From the NCBI RefSeq assembly GCF_014647215.1, contig NZ_BMOT01000001.1, positions 806,001 to 870,000 of the forward strand: DNA of 64,000 bases, given 5' to 3'. Positions 9,236 through 18,706 of this stretch are shown in pieces (within the stretch, counting starts at the first letter, position 1; every line of letters starts with the position of its first letter). The notes beneath the pieces were generated by a model that saw only the letters and a list, made by a program, of their open reading frames with translations, did no database searches and was not told the DNA's origin. This DNA comes from Shewanella aestuarii. Its GTDB lineage: Bacteria > Pseudomonadota > Gammaproteobacteria > Enterobacterales > Shewanellaceae. The position numbers and the translations under genes were made by a program.

Positions 9236-10474
9236 TTAGATTTTTTTGAACAGTAATGAACCATTCGTGCCACCAAAACCGAATGAATTACAAAGAGCAT
9301 AATCAAAGGTATGCTTGCGTGAGGTGTGAGCCACAAAATCTAGATCACAACCTTCATCTGGGTTATCTAAATTGATGGTTGGAGGAATATGTTGAGCTTG
9401 AAGTGCTAGCAAAGTAATAATCGCTTCAACTGAACCAGCCGCCCCAAGTAAATGGCCTGTCATTGATTTAGTTGAGCTCACCAGTAAATCATAAGCATGT
9501 GCGCCAAATACTGATTTAACCGCGGCGGCTTCTGCTTTATCACCAGCAGGTGTTGATGTGCCATGAGCATTGATATAACCAACAGCTTCTTTGGCGATGC
9601 CAGCATCATTGATAGCATTTACCATAGCTGCCGCAGCGCCTGCGCCATCAGCAGGAGGCGAAGTCATATGAAAGGCATCACCACTCATACCAAAACCTAC
9701 TAGCTCACCGTAAATTTTAGCACCACGCGCTATTGCATGTTCGTACTCTTCCATCACCAATACGCCAGCACCATCACCAATAACAAAGCCATCGCGATCT
9801 TTATCCCAAGGGCGACTTGCGGCTTGATAATCATCATTACGTGTCGATAAGGCTTTTGCAGAACCGAAACCTGCGATAGCTAAAGGACAAGTTACATCTT
9901 CAGCCCCACCGGCAATCATCACGTCAGCATCACCATAGGCAATTGTTCTGGCCGCAAAACCAATATTGTGCACACCGGTTGTACAAGCTGTAGTGACAGC
10001 AAAGTTAGGACCTGTCATGCCATACATGATCGACAAATGACCTGATATCATATTAATAATGGTACTTGGTACGAAAAACGGAGAAACCTTACGAGGGCCA
10101 CCATTAAGTAATGCACTATGGTTTTGCTCGATTAATGGCATACCGCCCATGCCTGCCCCAACAGCAGTTCCAACACGCTCAGGTCGCTCCTGAGTCATAT
10201 CTAATCCAGCATCTTTAATAGCTTGAATACCTGCTGCGACGCCATACTGGATAAATAAATCCATTTTGCGAGCATCTTTTTTAGTTAAATACTGCTCAAT
10301 GTCGAAGTTTTTAACCGAACCACTGAAGCGAGTACCGTATTCAGTAGCGTCAAATTTTGTAATTGGGGCTATACCGCTTTGGCCAGCAAGTAATGCTTTC
10401 CAAGATGATTCGACATCATTACCAACTGGAGTAACTAATCCAAGACCAGTAATAACTACACGACGTTTAGACAT
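9236..10474 (-). CDS. fabF: 3-oxoacyl-ACP synthase II
   Basis: Elongating beta-ketoacyl-ACP synthase of fatty-acid synthesis. Catalytic Cys is C164 ([10 protein letters not shown]), with the His pair in [12 protein letters not shown] and [15 protein letters not shown] three codons upstream (10483) keeps the frame open, but AAAGGTG is placed correctly for the ATG at 10474, giving [12 protein letters not shown], the usual start (412 aa). It is the last gene of the fab block and is separated from acpP by an intergenic hairpin, so its level may be set apart from acpP. Confidence 0.97.
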   Translation of the reverse strand: MSKRRVVITGLGLVTPVGNDVESSWKALLAGQSGIAPITKFDATEYGTRFSGSVKNFDIEQYLTKKDARKMDLFIQYGVAAGIQAIKDAGLDMTQERPERVGTAVGAGMGGMPLIEQNHSALLNGGPRKVSPFFVPSTIINMISGHLSIMYGMTGPNFAVTTACTTGVHNIGFAARTIAYGDADVMIAGGAEDVTCPLAIAGFGSAKALSTRNDDYQAASRPWDKDRDGFVIGDGAGVLVMEEYEHAIARGAKIYGELVGFGMSGDAFHMTSPPADGAGAAAAMVNAINDAGIAKEAVGYINAHGTSTPAGDKAEAAAVKSVFGAHAYDLLVSSTKSMTGHLLGAAGSVEAIITLLALQAQHIPPTINLDNPDEGCDLDFVAHTSRKHTFDYALCNSFGFGGTNGSLLFKKI

Positions 10475-10620
10475 GATTTTCACCTTTTAAATACACTATG
10501 CCAAATAGTCTAGCAACGGCGATTAACCGAAAGGGGAAAATTAAGACAGGTTAACCTACTAGAACAGGCGTTTTTATATGGATAATTAATAAAAGCTTAA
10601 TTTAAATGACAAAACTAGAA

Positions 10621-10651
10621 ACAAAAACAGGCGACAATAAATGCCGCCTGT
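10621..10651 (-). terminator. Hairpin after acpP
   Basis: On the minus strand ACAGGCG ... CGCCTGT is followed by TTTTTG. It lies about 17 bp after acpP and before fabF, so it is probably a partial terminator that lets acpP be made in excess of fabF. Confidence 0.65.
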
Positions 10652-10667
10652 CTCTGTGAATTCTGGA

Positions 10668-10901
10668 TTACTGATTCTTAGAAACGTAATCGATCGCTGC
10701 TTGAACAGTAGTGATCTTTTCAGCTTCTTCATCAGGGATCTCGGTATCAAACTCTTCTTCTAGAGCCATAACCAATTCAACGGTGTCCAGAGAATCGGCA
10801 CCTAAATCGTCTACGAAAGAAGCAGCTGGTTTAACGTCTTCTTCTTTAACGCCTAGTTGCTCAATGATGATTTTCTTTACACGTTCTTCGATGTTGCTCA
10901 T
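10668..10901 (-). CDS. acpP: Acyl carrier protein
   Basis: Acidic 77-residue carrier of growing acyl chains. Ser37 in [12 protein letters not shown] carries the 4'-phosphopantetheine arm. The sequence follows E. coli AcpP along its length. It lies between fabG and fabF with 163 bp and 193 bp gaps, room for its own promoter, as is normal for this highly expressed gene. AGGAAAGAG is placed before the ATG. Confidence 0.98.
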   Translation of the reverse strand: MSNIEERVKKIIIEQLGVKEEDVKPAASFVDDLGADSLDTVELVMALEEEFDTEIPDEEAEKITTVQAAIDYVSKNQ

Positions 10902-11064
10902 TAGTTCTCTTTCCTATTCAAATTACGCACTTGCGTAAGATTGCGAGTATTTTATTCGATTTAGATAACATTGCAAGCTTAGATTTTGTGGTCTAACCAC
11001 AAAGATAAAAATTTACACTGTTTCTAACGCTGACTCAAATGAAGGCAGTTTCCTGCCTATCGCT

Positions 11065-11811
11065 TTAAACCATGTACATTCCGCCATTCACATGCAATGT
11101 TTCGCCTGTGATATAAGCGGCTGAATCTGAGGCCAAAAACAATACTGCATTGGCAATTTCTTGCGCTTGCCCTAAACGTTCCATCGGAACTTGCGACATA
11201 ATAGCTTGTTGTTGCTCTGGTGTCAGCTCATCAGTCATATCTGTTTGGATAAAACCTGGAGCAATAGCATTCACTGTTATTTGACGAGATGCAACCTCTC
11301 TAGCAAGAGATTTAGTAAAACCGATTAAACCTGCTTTAGCAGCAGAATAGTTCACTTGGCCTGCATTTCCCATCGTGCCTACAACTGAACCGATACTGAT
11401 GATACGTCCAAAGCGCTTTTTCATCATAGATCGCATTACTGGCTTAGACAATTTAAATAACGAAGTAAGGTTAGTGTCAATAATATCTTGCCACTCATCA
11501 TCTTTCATTCGCATCAATAAATTATCACGAGTGATACCTGCATTATTCACGAGAATATCAACATCGCCAGCTTTTTCTTTGATCTGGCTATATAAATTAG
11601 CAACAGATTCACTATCTGTGACATTCAGCACAAGTCCAAAACCTTTATCACCAAGGTAATCTTGGATAGCTGCTGCGCCTTTTTCACTGGTAGCCGTGCC
11701 AACAACTACTGCGCCAGCTTGTACTAAGGTTTCAGCAATGGCTCGACCAATACCACGGCTAGCACCTGTTACAAGGGCAACTTTACCCTCTAAATTAAAG
11801 CTAATGCTCAT
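11065..11811 (-). CDS. fabG: 3-oxoacyl-ACP reductase
   Basis: NADPH-dependent reduction of beta-ketoacyl-ACP. SDR enzyme of 248 aa with cofactor motif TGASRGIG (15-22), NNAG (89-92) and the catalytic Ser142, Tyr155 and Lys159 (YSAAK). It follows fabD by 9 bp, clearly in one operon. Length and sequence match E. coli FabG. Confidence 0.97.
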   Translation of the reverse strand: MSISFNLEGKVALVTGASRGIGRAIAETLVQAGAVVVGTATSEKGAAAIQDYLGDKGFGLVLNVTDSESVANLYSQIKEKAGDVDILVNNAGITRDNLLMRMKDDEWQDIIDTNLTSLFKLSKPVMRSMMKKRFGRIISIGSVVGTMGNAGQVNYSAAKAGLIGFTKSLAREVASRQITVNAIAPGFIQTDMTDELTPEQQQAIMSQVPMERLGQAQEIANAVLFLASDSAAYITGETLHVNGGMYMV

Positions 11812-11820
11812 TTTTATTCC

Positions 11821-12747
11821 TTACTCAGTTAATGCTGCAAATGAAACTACATCATTGACAGCTTGGGCTGAAACGGCTTTATTTATACGCTTTGTTAAAC
11901 CAGTTAATACTTTTCCTGGTCCCATCTCAACAAGTTGGTTAATTCCCTGCTCTGCCATGAAAGTGACGGTTTCGCTCCAGCGAACAGGACAATACAATTG
12001 ACGCACTAGGGCATCTTTAATTGCTTGGCTGTCTGTTGGCATAGCGACATCGACGTTATTAATGACCTTGATTACAGGCGTTGAAAAACTGATATTCGCT
12101 AATGCCTGGGCTAATTTATCTGCCGCTGGTTTCATTAACGCACAATGTGAAGGTACGCTTACAGGTAAAGCCACAGCCATTTTTGCCCCTGCGGCTTTAC
12201 ACGCAGCCGCTGCACGCTCCACAGCGTGTTTCTCTCCAGCAATGACCACTTGTCCTGGGCTATTGTAGTTAACAGGGCTTACCACGGCACCTTCGGCTGA
12301 CTCTTCACAGGCTTTAGCAATACCTTCATCGTCTAAGCCGATAATGGCATACATAGCACCTGTTCCTGCGGGTACAGCCTGCTGCATTAACTGGCCACGA
12401 AGCTCAACTAACTTAACCGCATCCTTAAAATCAATGACACCAGCACACACAAGTGCTGAATATTCACCTAGACTATGACCCGCTAATAAAGCTGGAGCGG
12501 GCTTACCGCTGGCTTGATATGCGCGCCAAATGGCGACACTGGCGGATAATAAAGCTGGCTGGGTTTTATCTGTTTCATTTAACGATTCAACTGGACCATC
12601 TTGAATAAGAGCCCATAAATCATAGCCAAGCACTTCAGAGGCTTCGGCGAACGTTTGTGAAACCACGGCATGTTCTTGTGCTAAATCGGCTAACATGCCA
12701 ACGGCTTGAGAACCTTGTCCGGGAAATACAAAAGCCACATTTTCCAT
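11821..12747 (-). CDS. fabD: Malonyl-CoA:ACP transacylase
   Basis: Loads malonyl from CoA onto ACP. The 308-residue protein has the nucleophile Ser92 in GHSLGEYSALV and the catalytic His201 in VPSHCALM. The start MENVAFVFPGQGSQ is the family start. It is 30 bp after fabH and 9 bp before fabG in the same operon. Confidence 0.97.
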   Translation of the reverse strand: MENVAFVFPGQGSQAVGMLADLAQEHAVVSQTFAEASEVLGYDLWALIQDGPVESLNETDKTQPALLSASVAIWRAYQASGKPAPALLAGHSLGEYSALVCAGVIDFKDAVKLVELRGQLMQQAVPAGTGAMYAIIGLDDEGIAKACEESAEGAVVSPVNYNSPGQVVIAGEKHAVERAAAACKAAGAKMAVALPVSVPSHCALMKPAADKLAQALANISFSTPVIKVINNVDVAMPTDSQAIKDALVRQLYCPVRWSETVTFMAEQGINQLVEMGPGKVLTGLTKRINKAVSAQAVNDVVSFAALTE

Positions 12748-12777
12748 TATTAATTACCTGTTATTAAATAAAATGAA

Positions 12778-13737
12778 TTAGAAACGCACTAGCGCACTGC
12801 CCCAAGCAAATCCTGCTCCAAAGGCTTCTAAAAGCAATAATTGACCACGCTGAATTCGGCCATCACGAACAGCCTCATCTAATGCAATTGGCACAGATGC
12901 CGCTGAAGTATTACCATGCCTGGCTAAAGTTAATACCACTTTATCTAAACTCATATCGAGTTTTTTAGCTGTCGCATTAATAATTCTAAAATTAGCTTGA
13001 TGTGGGACTAGCCAATCAATTTCAGATTTATCAACGTTATTAATTCTAAGTGTTTCTGTGACTACGTTTGATAATTGAGTCACCGCCACCTTAAATACAT
13101 CATTGCCTTTCATGGTCATATAACCTACAGCTTCTGAAGATTCATTGGCTCTAGGTGGGAATGAGCACTTTAACAAATCACCCTGACTACCGTCTGCATA
13201 TATGTGGGTATTAATAATGCCTGGTGTTTCACTTACACCAATCACAACCGCACCAGCACCATCACCGAATAAAATCACTGTCGAACGGTCGTCAGGTTCA
13301 CACATGCGCGATAAAACATCAGCACCAATAACCAATACTTTCTTTGCTGCGCCTGTTTTAACAAATTGATCAGCTACCGATAACGCATAAACAAAACCTG
13401 AGCATGCTGCCGCAATATCAAAAGCAGGAATTTGTTTAATACCTAACATCGCTTGAATTTCACACGCCGCGGCAGGAAAAGCATTGGGCGCGCTGGTTGT
13501 ACCGCACACAATCATATCTAATTCAGAAGGTTCAATACCGGCCATTTCGATAGCTTTGAGCGCAGCTTGATAGCCCATGGTGGATACAGACTCATCTGTG
13601 GCGGCTATGCGACGTTCTGAAATACCAGTACGGTCCTTAATCCATTGGTCAGTTGTTTCGACCATTTTTTCTAAATCTTGATTGCTGCGCACTTGCACAG
13701 GCAGATAACTGCCTGTTCCGAGAATTTTTGTATGCAT
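12778..13737 (-). CDS. fabH: 3-oxoacyl-ACP synthase III
   Basis: Starts fatty-acid synthesis by condensing acetyl-CoA with malonyl-ACP. The 319-residue protein has the active-site Cys112 ([10 protein letters not shown]), His in VPHQANFRI and Asn in [11 protein letters not shown], the complete Cys-His-Asn triad. It follows plsX by 9 bp. Confidence 0.97.
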   Translation of the reverse strand: MHTKILGTGSYLPVQVRSNQDLEKMVETTDQWIKDRTGISERRIAATDESVSTMGYQAALKAIEMAGIEPSELDMIVCGTTSAPNAFPAAACEIQAMLGIKQIPAFDIAAACSGFVYALSVADQFVKTGAAKKVLVIGADVLSRMCEPDDRSTVILFGDGAGAVVIGVSETPGIINTHIYADGSQGDLLKCSFPPRANESSEAVGYMTMKGNDVFKVAVTQLSNVVTETLRINNVDKSEIDWLVPHQANFRIINATAKKLDMSLDKVVLTLARHGNTSAASVPIALDEAVRDGRIQRGQLLLLEAFGAGFAWGSALVRF

Positions 13738-13746
13738 ATAATGAGA

Positions 13747-14775
13747 TCAGCTATTGATGTCTAAAAGAATCGACTCCAAACGATCATTGATCATTTCAGG
13801 AAGACGACGTTTCGCTTCTGTTGCTGCTAAATTAATGGCTTGTAGATAGGCAGCTTCATCAGCGTTTCCATGACTCTTTACTACTATTCCGCGCAATCCT
13901 ATCAGACTTGCACCGTTATAGTGGTCGGGGTTCATCTTGCTGAGTACTGCTTGTATGCGTGGTGCTATGAGTTTGGACAGTAAACGGACAAATAGGCCAC
14001 TATTTAGTCCGCGCTTTAATTGGTGAACTAAAAGCTTAGCTATGCCCTCTGAAGTCTTTAAGGTTATGTTTCCGACAAAGCCATCACAAACGATGACATC
14101 TAAATTACCGGTATAGATTTCATCACCTTCAACAAAACCGACATAATTGACTTGTTCTGTGTGCTGCAGTATCTGACCTGCCTGCTGCACTTGATCATTC
14201 CCTTTTATCTCTTCAATGCCAACATTTAGTAATGCTACTTTCGGGCGTGACTTTTTGTGGATGGCTTCGCATAACACCGAGCCCATTACCGCGAATTGGA
14301 ACAAGGTTTCAGAATCGCAAGCTACGTTAGCACCAAGATCTAATAAATAAACTGGTTTACCGGTGACTGTGGGTAAACAGGTTACTAATGCAGGACGATC
14401 AATACCTGGTAAGGTTTTTAATAACACTTTAGCCATGGCCATCAACGCACCAGTATTACCGGCACTGATACATGCAGCAGCTTTTCCATCTCGAACTTGT
14501 TCTAACGCAACACGCATTGAACTATTTTTTCGCGTACGTAAAGCATGCACAGGCCTGTCGCCCATGGTAACCACTTCAGTGGTATGGATCAGCTCAATAC
14601 GTTTTAGAATGGATGGTTCAGTTGATGAAAGCAAAGGTTCAATATCAGCTTGATTGCCGATAAGGATAATGTGAAGTGAGGAATTAGATTTCAGTGCCTG
14701 CAAGGCTGCAGGCACTGTGACGTGGGGGCCATGATCACCCCCCATCACATCTAACGCAAGCGTCAGATCCGTCAT
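13747..14775 (-). CDS. plsX: Phosphate acyltransferase PlsX
   Basis: Makes acyl-phosphate from acyl-ACP for phospholipid synthesis. The 342-residue protein shows [10 protein letters not shown] at the N-terminus, [11 protein letters not shown] near residue 100, [12 protein letters not shown] near 185 and [13 protein letters not shown] near 235, all PlsX marks. It lies 15 bp after rpmF and leads into fabH, linking phospholipid and fatty-acid synthesis in one transcript. Confidence 0.97.
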   Translation of the reverse strand: MTDLTLALDVMGGDHGPHVTVPAALQALKSNSSLHIILIGNQADIEPLLSSTEPSILKRIELIHTTEVVTMGDRPVHALRTRKNSSMRVALEQVRDGKAAACISAGNTGALMAMAKVLLKTLPGIDRPALVTCLPTVTGKPVYLLDLGANVACDSETLFQFAVMGSVLCEAIHKKSRPKVALLNVGIEEIKGNDQVQQAGQILQHTEQVNYVGFVEGDEIYTGNLDVIVCDGFVGNITLKTSEGIAKLLVHQLKRGLNSGLFVRLLSKLIAPRIQAVLSKMNPDHYNGASLIGLRGIVVKSHGNADEAAYLQAINLAATEAKRRLPEMINDRLESILLDINS

Positions 14776-14790
14776 CAGGTTGTCAACAAA

Positions 14791-14961
14791 TTACTTGTTG
14801 ATAACCTTTTTACCGCGGTAGAAACCATCAGCAGTCACGTTGTGACGTAGATGTAATTCACCGCTAGTAGCGTCTACTGATAATTGAGCAGTGCTCAATG
14901 AATCATGTGAACGGCGCATTCCGCGCTTTGAACGAGATTTTTTATTCTGTTGTACAGCCAT
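14791..14961 (-). CDS. rpmF: 50S ribosomal protein L32
   Basis: A 56-residue basic protein starting [20 protein letters not shown], the L32 signature, and ending [17 protein letters not shown] stands 6 bp before the ATG at 14961. The gene lies between yceD and plsX, its usual place in gammaproteobacteria. The zinc-ribbon cysteines found in some L32 proteins are absent, as in E. coli. Confidence 0.97.
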   Translation of the reverse strand: MAVQQNKKSRSKRGMRRSHDSLSTAQLSVDATSGELHLRHNVTADGFYRGKKVINK

Positions 14962-14979
14962 TTGACTTGTCTCCTACGA

Positions 14980-15504
14980 TTACTTGCTCTTCAGTTTTTC
15001 TAACACTGCAAACGGATTTGGACGCTCCTCATGAGCGGGGTCGATCTCGCCTACAACTATGTCTTTTGATCCCGAACTGCAATCTGTATCTTCATGCATA
15101 GGGATAATCGGCATAGCGACTATCAATTCATCTTCAATCAATTGATGCAGACGTACTTCACCAATTTCATTACACTCAATTGGATCATACGCATCCGGGA
15201 GCTCATCGATTTCTGTTTCATTCTTACAAGGACTGAAACAAAAGTCGACCGTAACCTCAGTAGCATATTGTGTCATGCAACGTTGACATAGCAGAGTGAG
15301 CTCCGTCACAGCCTTCCCGCGAAGGTAGACTATCCCCTGTAAGTCGACACCACATTCCAACGACACAACTACGTCGGAACAGTCGCCGGCACATAACTCA
15401 TTTAATCGCTTATTATTACTGCTAGGAACAATGCCTTCATAACGAAGACCGCTACTCGCAGCACGAAAAGGATCAATTGAAACCGGTATCTTTACTGTTT
15501 GCAT
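14980..15504 (-). CDS. yceD: YceD (DUF177) large-subunit rRNA accumulation protein
   Basis: A 174-residue DUF177 protein. Family members are needed for normal 23S rRNA accumulation. Visible marks are the CQRC pair near residue 94 (LTLLCQRCMTQY) and the acidic C-terminal half with HQLIEDELIVAMPIIPMHE. It is the first gene of the yceD-rpmF-plsX-fab run, 18 bp before rpmF, and its promoter lies almost on its start codon. Confidence 0.95.
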   Translation of the reverse strand: MQTVKIPVSIDPFRAASSGLRYEGIVPSSNNKRLNELCAGDCSDVVVSLECGVDLQGIVYLRGKAVTELTLLCQRCMTQYATEVTVDFCFSPCKNETEIDELPDAYDPIECNEIGEVRLHQLIEDELIVAMPIIPMHEDTDCSSGSKDIVVGEIDPAHEERPNPFAVLEKLKSK

Positions 15505-15515
15505 AAGGCGCGCAT

Positions 15516-15542
15516 ATTATAGTTTGAAAACGCTGGAGTCAA
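15516..15542 (-). promoter_or_regulatory. Promoter of yceD-rpmF-plsX-fab operon
   Basis: On the minus strand TTGACT (15542-15537) is 15 bp from TATAAT (15521-15516); the overlapping TAATAT would give 17 bp. The predicted start near 15509 leaves only about 5 nt before the yceD ATG at 15504, so the leader would be very short. Confidence 0.7.
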
Positions 15543-15739
15543 AGAAAATTTCTGCAAAATGCAGTTAAACCAACCCGAGGGTGTGTCCAAGTTCTCAATT
15601 ACTACCAACATTGAATTTGAATGATGGCAAATTTTACCGAACAGTCCTAATAGACACAAGCATTTGCAGTGCTTATTTAGCCCATTTAAGCGATTAATGT
15701 TAAACTTTACGCCACCAAACACTTGTTAGATAAGAATTC

Positions 15740-16363
15740 ATGTCAAAATCCTTAGTACTTGCCTCTACATCTATCTATCGCCAACACTTACTAGCCAAAT
15801 TAAATCGCCCTTTTATATCGGTCAATCCCAATATCGATGAATCCCCAATACAAGGCGAAACAGCAATACAACTTGTTGAACGTCTTGCCCAGCTAAAAGC
15901 ATTAGCGGGTAGTGAGTTAATTCCAAAAAATATCGATAAACACAACCAATGTGTTGTTATTGGCTCTGATCAAGTTGCAGTGATTAACGGTAACATTGTT
16001 GGTAAACCACATACTGAAGCCAATGCCATACAGCAATTGCAGTTAGCCTCGGGACAGGCCATCACCTTCTACACAGGTCTTGCCGTTTATTGCCCAACAA
16101 CAAAATCGATGCACAGCTGTGTCGAACCTTTTACGGTTCATTTTAGGCAGTTAACTGACAATCAAATTCATTACTATGTAAAAACCGAACAACCACTTTA
16201 TTGCGCAGGTAGTTTTAAAAGTGAAGGCTTAGGTATTGCGTTATTTGACAAGCTTGAAGGTGATGACCCCAACACTTTGATAGGTCTGCCATTGATTAAG
16301 TTGATTAATCTATTGGCTTTGCATCAGGTTGAGGTTTTAGCGGAAGATGGAGCTGCTAGCTGA
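15740..16363 (+). CDS. yceF: Maf-family nucleotide pyrophosphatase (YceF type)
   Basis: House-cleaning nucleoside triphosphate pyrophosphatase of the YceF group (7-methyl-GTP in E. coli). The 207-residue protein has the Maf N-terminal loop [10 protein letters not shown] (9-18), [16 protein letters not shown] in the middle and the YceF-type ending [15 protein letters not shown]...[12 protein letters not shown]. It is divergent from yceD, the same arrangement as in E. coli. Confidence 0.95.
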   Translation: MSKSLVLASTSIYRQHLLAKLNRPFISVNPNIDESPIQGETAIQLVERLAQLKALAGSELIPKNIDKHNQCVVIGSDQVAVINGNIVGKPHTEANAIQQLQLASGQAITFYTGLAVYCPTTKSMHSCVEPFTVHFRQLTDNQIHYYVKTEQPLYCAGSFKSEGLGIALFDKLEGDDPNTLIGLPLIKLINLLALHQVEVLAEDGAAS

Positions 16364-16395
16364 CGATTGTATGCGCCATTATATACAAGCGCCAT

Positions 16396-17043
16396 TTAAA
16401 GATGAAAAGCGAGTTTATTAACATTATCAACAATGGCTAATGGATTCGCTGTTTGTAACTGCTCAACCAGATTAGCACCATAGCTAACACCGATTGCTGC
16501 AATGCCCGCATTATTAGCCATATTTAAATCATGCACTGAATCACCAATCATCACCGCGCGATGTGCGGGAACATTAAACTCGGATAATAAAGAATGAATC
16601 ATTAAAGGATCGGGTTTGCTATTTGTCTCATCAGCACAACGGCTAGCCGCAAAATAATGCCCCATACCACTTTCGACTAACACTCGGTCTAACCCTTGAC
16701 GCCCTTTGCCTGTGGCTATTGCTAAAGTGTAGCCATTATTTGAAAGCTGCTGCAACAGAGACTCGCTGCCTTCAAATAAAGGACTTATCGACTTTGACGC
16801 TAAAAAATGCTGTCGATACCGTTCAACAATTTCATCGTGACGATGGGAAATATCACCGAATAACAGATGCAATATTTTGGGCAATGACAAACCAATCAAA
16901 TCTCTGATCGCACGTTCAGTTGGAATGTTAATAGCCAAATCATGTGCCGCGGCCTGCATACAACTCACAATGGCACCAATGGAATCCATTAAAGTGCCAT
17001 CCCAATCAAAAATGATTAAATCATATTTGTTTTGCAATGCCAT
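16396..17043 (-). CDS. HAD-superfamily hydrolase (phosphoglycolate-phosphatase-like)
   Basis: A 215-residue HAD-IA phosphatase. Motif I is FDWDGTLMDS with nucleophile D13 and acid D15; motif II is ATGKGRQGLD (about residue 110); motif III Lys is in SKPDPLMI; motif IV is MIGDSVHDLNMA. The cap between motifs I and II is of the helical C1 type. The gene is next to rluC on the same strand, as in other Shewanella and Vibrio. Its substrate is not known from sequence. Confidence 0.92.
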   Translation of the reverse strand: MALQNKYDLIIFDWDGTLMDSIGAIVSCMQAAAHDLAINIPTERAIRDLIGLSLPKILHLLFGDISHRHDEIVERYRQHFLASKSISPLFEGSESLLQQLSNNGYTLAIATGKGRQGLDRVLVESGMGHYFAASRCADETNSKPDPLMIHSLLSEFNVPAHRAVMIGDSVHDLNMANNAGIAAIGVSYGANLVEQLQTANPLAIVDNVNKLAFHL

Positions 17044-17086
17044 AAGTTTACTCTTAAATTAGTGGCTCAATTTGCTGCTAAAATCA

Positions 17087-18043
17087 TTACACTTTTTTAA
17101 GTCTATCGAGTGTTTTAACAAGCACATCATCAAGTGGCGCACTGACTTGCATCGTGGTGTTTGTTTCTGGATGAGTAAACTTCAACTCTGCCGCATGCAG
17201 AAACAAACGGTCTAAGCCAATTGCCCGCATACTGTCATCAAACTTCTGCTCGCTGTATTTTTCATCACAGGCAATAGCATGCCCTGCAAATTGACAATGA
17301 ACCCGGATCTGATGAGTACGGCCTGTCACGGGACTCGCTTTCACTAAAGTCGCTCCGTCAAAACGCTGTATAATTTTATAACGGGTTTCAGACTCTTTAC
17401 CTTCGGCGTTAACTCTGACAATTCGCTCACCTGATTTTAAGGTGATTTTTAATAACGGCGCTTTTATTACTTTATCTTTTGCCTGCCAATCGCCTCTCAC
17501 TAATGCCATATAATCTTTTTGCATTGTTTTACTGCGTAACTGTTCATGCAGATGTTTTAATGCACTTCTTTTTTTAGCAACAAGAAGGACACCCGAGGTA
17601 TCTTTATCTAGGCGATGAACTAACTCTAAAAACTTCTGTTGTGGTCGCAAAGAGCGTAACCCTTCAATCACACCATAATCAACACCACTCCCACCATGCA
17701 CTGCAATACCTGCAGGCTTATTTAAAACAATAAGATGCTTGTCTTCGTGAATGATGCGGTCTTCTAACTGTGACACCCGTGATAAATTTGGAGAAGGTGC
17801 TGTGCGATGATCTTTTTCCGCCACTCTGACAGGTGGAATACGAACAACATCATCAATTTGCAGCTTATATTCTGGCTTAATGCGTTTTTTATTTACCCTT
17901 ACCTCCCCTTTACGCACAATTCTATAAATCATGCTTTTAGGGACGCCTTTAAGTTTGGTTAATAAAAAATTATCAATGCGTTGTTCAACATTATCTTCGT
18001 CAATTGTAACGAGTTGAACTTGGGGGGTAGTTTCAGTATTCAT
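17087..18043 (-). CDS. rluC: 23S rRNA pseudouridine synthase C
   Basis: Makes pseudouridines at positions 955, 2504 and 2580 of 23S rRNA in E. coli. The 318-residue protein has an N-terminal S4 RNA-binding domain (about 20-80) and the catalytic motif HRLDKDTSG with Asp146 (E. coli D144). Later marks are RVHCQFAGHAIACDEKY and FLHAAELKFTHP. It is divergent from rne, the classical order. Confidence 0.96.
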   Translation of the reverse strand: MNTETTPQVQLVTIDEDNVEQRIDNFLLTKLKGVPKSMIYRIVRKGEVRVNKKRIKPEYKLQIDDVVRIPPVRVAEKDHRTAPSPNLSRVSQLEDRIIHEDKHLIVLNKPAGIAVHGGSGVDYGVIEGLRSLRPQQKFLELVHRLDKDTSGVLLVAKKRSALKHLHEQLRSKTMQKDYMALVRGDWQAKDKVIKAPLLKITLKSGERIVRVNAEGKESETRYKIIQRFDGATLVKASPVTGRTHQIRVHCQFAGHAIACDEKYSEQKFDDSMRAIGLDRLFLHAAELKFTHPETNTTMQVSAPLDDVLVKTLDRLKKV

Positions 18044-18339
18044 GATGCGCCAATTTGTGAGAACGCGGCTATTGTAACTTATTTCAATAAAATTTGGCTA
18101 TTAAAGCTGTAACTGATGGAAGCAATTTTAATAACAGTTCAAGTGAGATGAAAAATAACCACATTTTAAAAGATTACCGGCTTTTTATTGCTGAACTTAG
18201 CTAATGTTGCTATATTTGCGCATTGGATGAGGACAAACAGTGGATAAAGTGTTCACAACCTCATGCATTAATGAAACTCAGCGCAATTTACACATGAACT
18301 TTATCGGTAGCAAACCATTGATTTGCAAATTATAAACTT

Positions 18340-18369
18340 TTGAAAACGTCAAAAGTACGTGTTTATAAT
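18340..18369 (+). promoter_or_regulatory. rne promoter
   Basis: TTGAAA (18340-18345) and TATAAT (18364-18369) are 18 bp apart. A start near 18376 gives a leader of about 331 nt, similar in length to the long E. coli rne leader (about 360 nt) through which RNase E controls its own mRNA. Confidence 0.65.
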
Positions 18370-18561
18370 TAAACCGTAAGTTTCATCTTAAAAAAATGTA
18401 AAAACTGCCTGATTTCACCGCCAAATTCGAACAATATTTTAGCTTGTTATCAAACAACCGATTCGATTAGGCATTACCGGAAAAAGACTGATATTTATGG
18501 GGTTGGTTGCTCAGCAACGGATTCCTTGTTTTTGTAAACACTAGAAAATAAGCCATAAATT

Positions 18562-18653
18562 AGGCCGCGACACGCAGAGAATGCGTCTAACAGTCGTACT
18601 GCGCGCCTAAATTGCCTGTAACAAGCCGTGAGGCTGCTAAATTATTCGCAGGC
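18562..18653 (+). ncRNA. Structured rne 5' leader element (autoregulatory candidate)
   Basis: Two nested modules can be drawn by eye. Module 1: outer stem AGGC(C)GCG 18562-18569 with CGCGCCT 18602-18608, enclosing hairpins ACGCA/TGCGT (18572-18586) and CAGT/ACTG (18591-18601), a three-way junction. Module 2: outer stem GCCTG 18614-18618 with CAGGC 18649-18653, enclosing AGCC/GGCT with a GTGA tetraloop (18624-18635). Known biology: enterobacterial rne leaders contain hairpins sensed by RNase E for feedback decay (Rfam rne5). That this one has that job is inference. Confidence 0.55.
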
Positions 18654-18706
18654 CCGTAATGCAAATAATTGTTGTTTGATGACCTTTATAGAAGAATGAT
18701 GTCATC

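Larger units (their letters stand above)
18044..18706. other. rluC-rne divergent regulatory region
   Basis: 663 bp without a gene. It contains the rne promoter and a structured 331-nt rne leader described separately. The part nearer rluC is AT-rich and should hold the rluC promoter, but I could not pick one clear pair of boxes. Confidence 0.7.
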
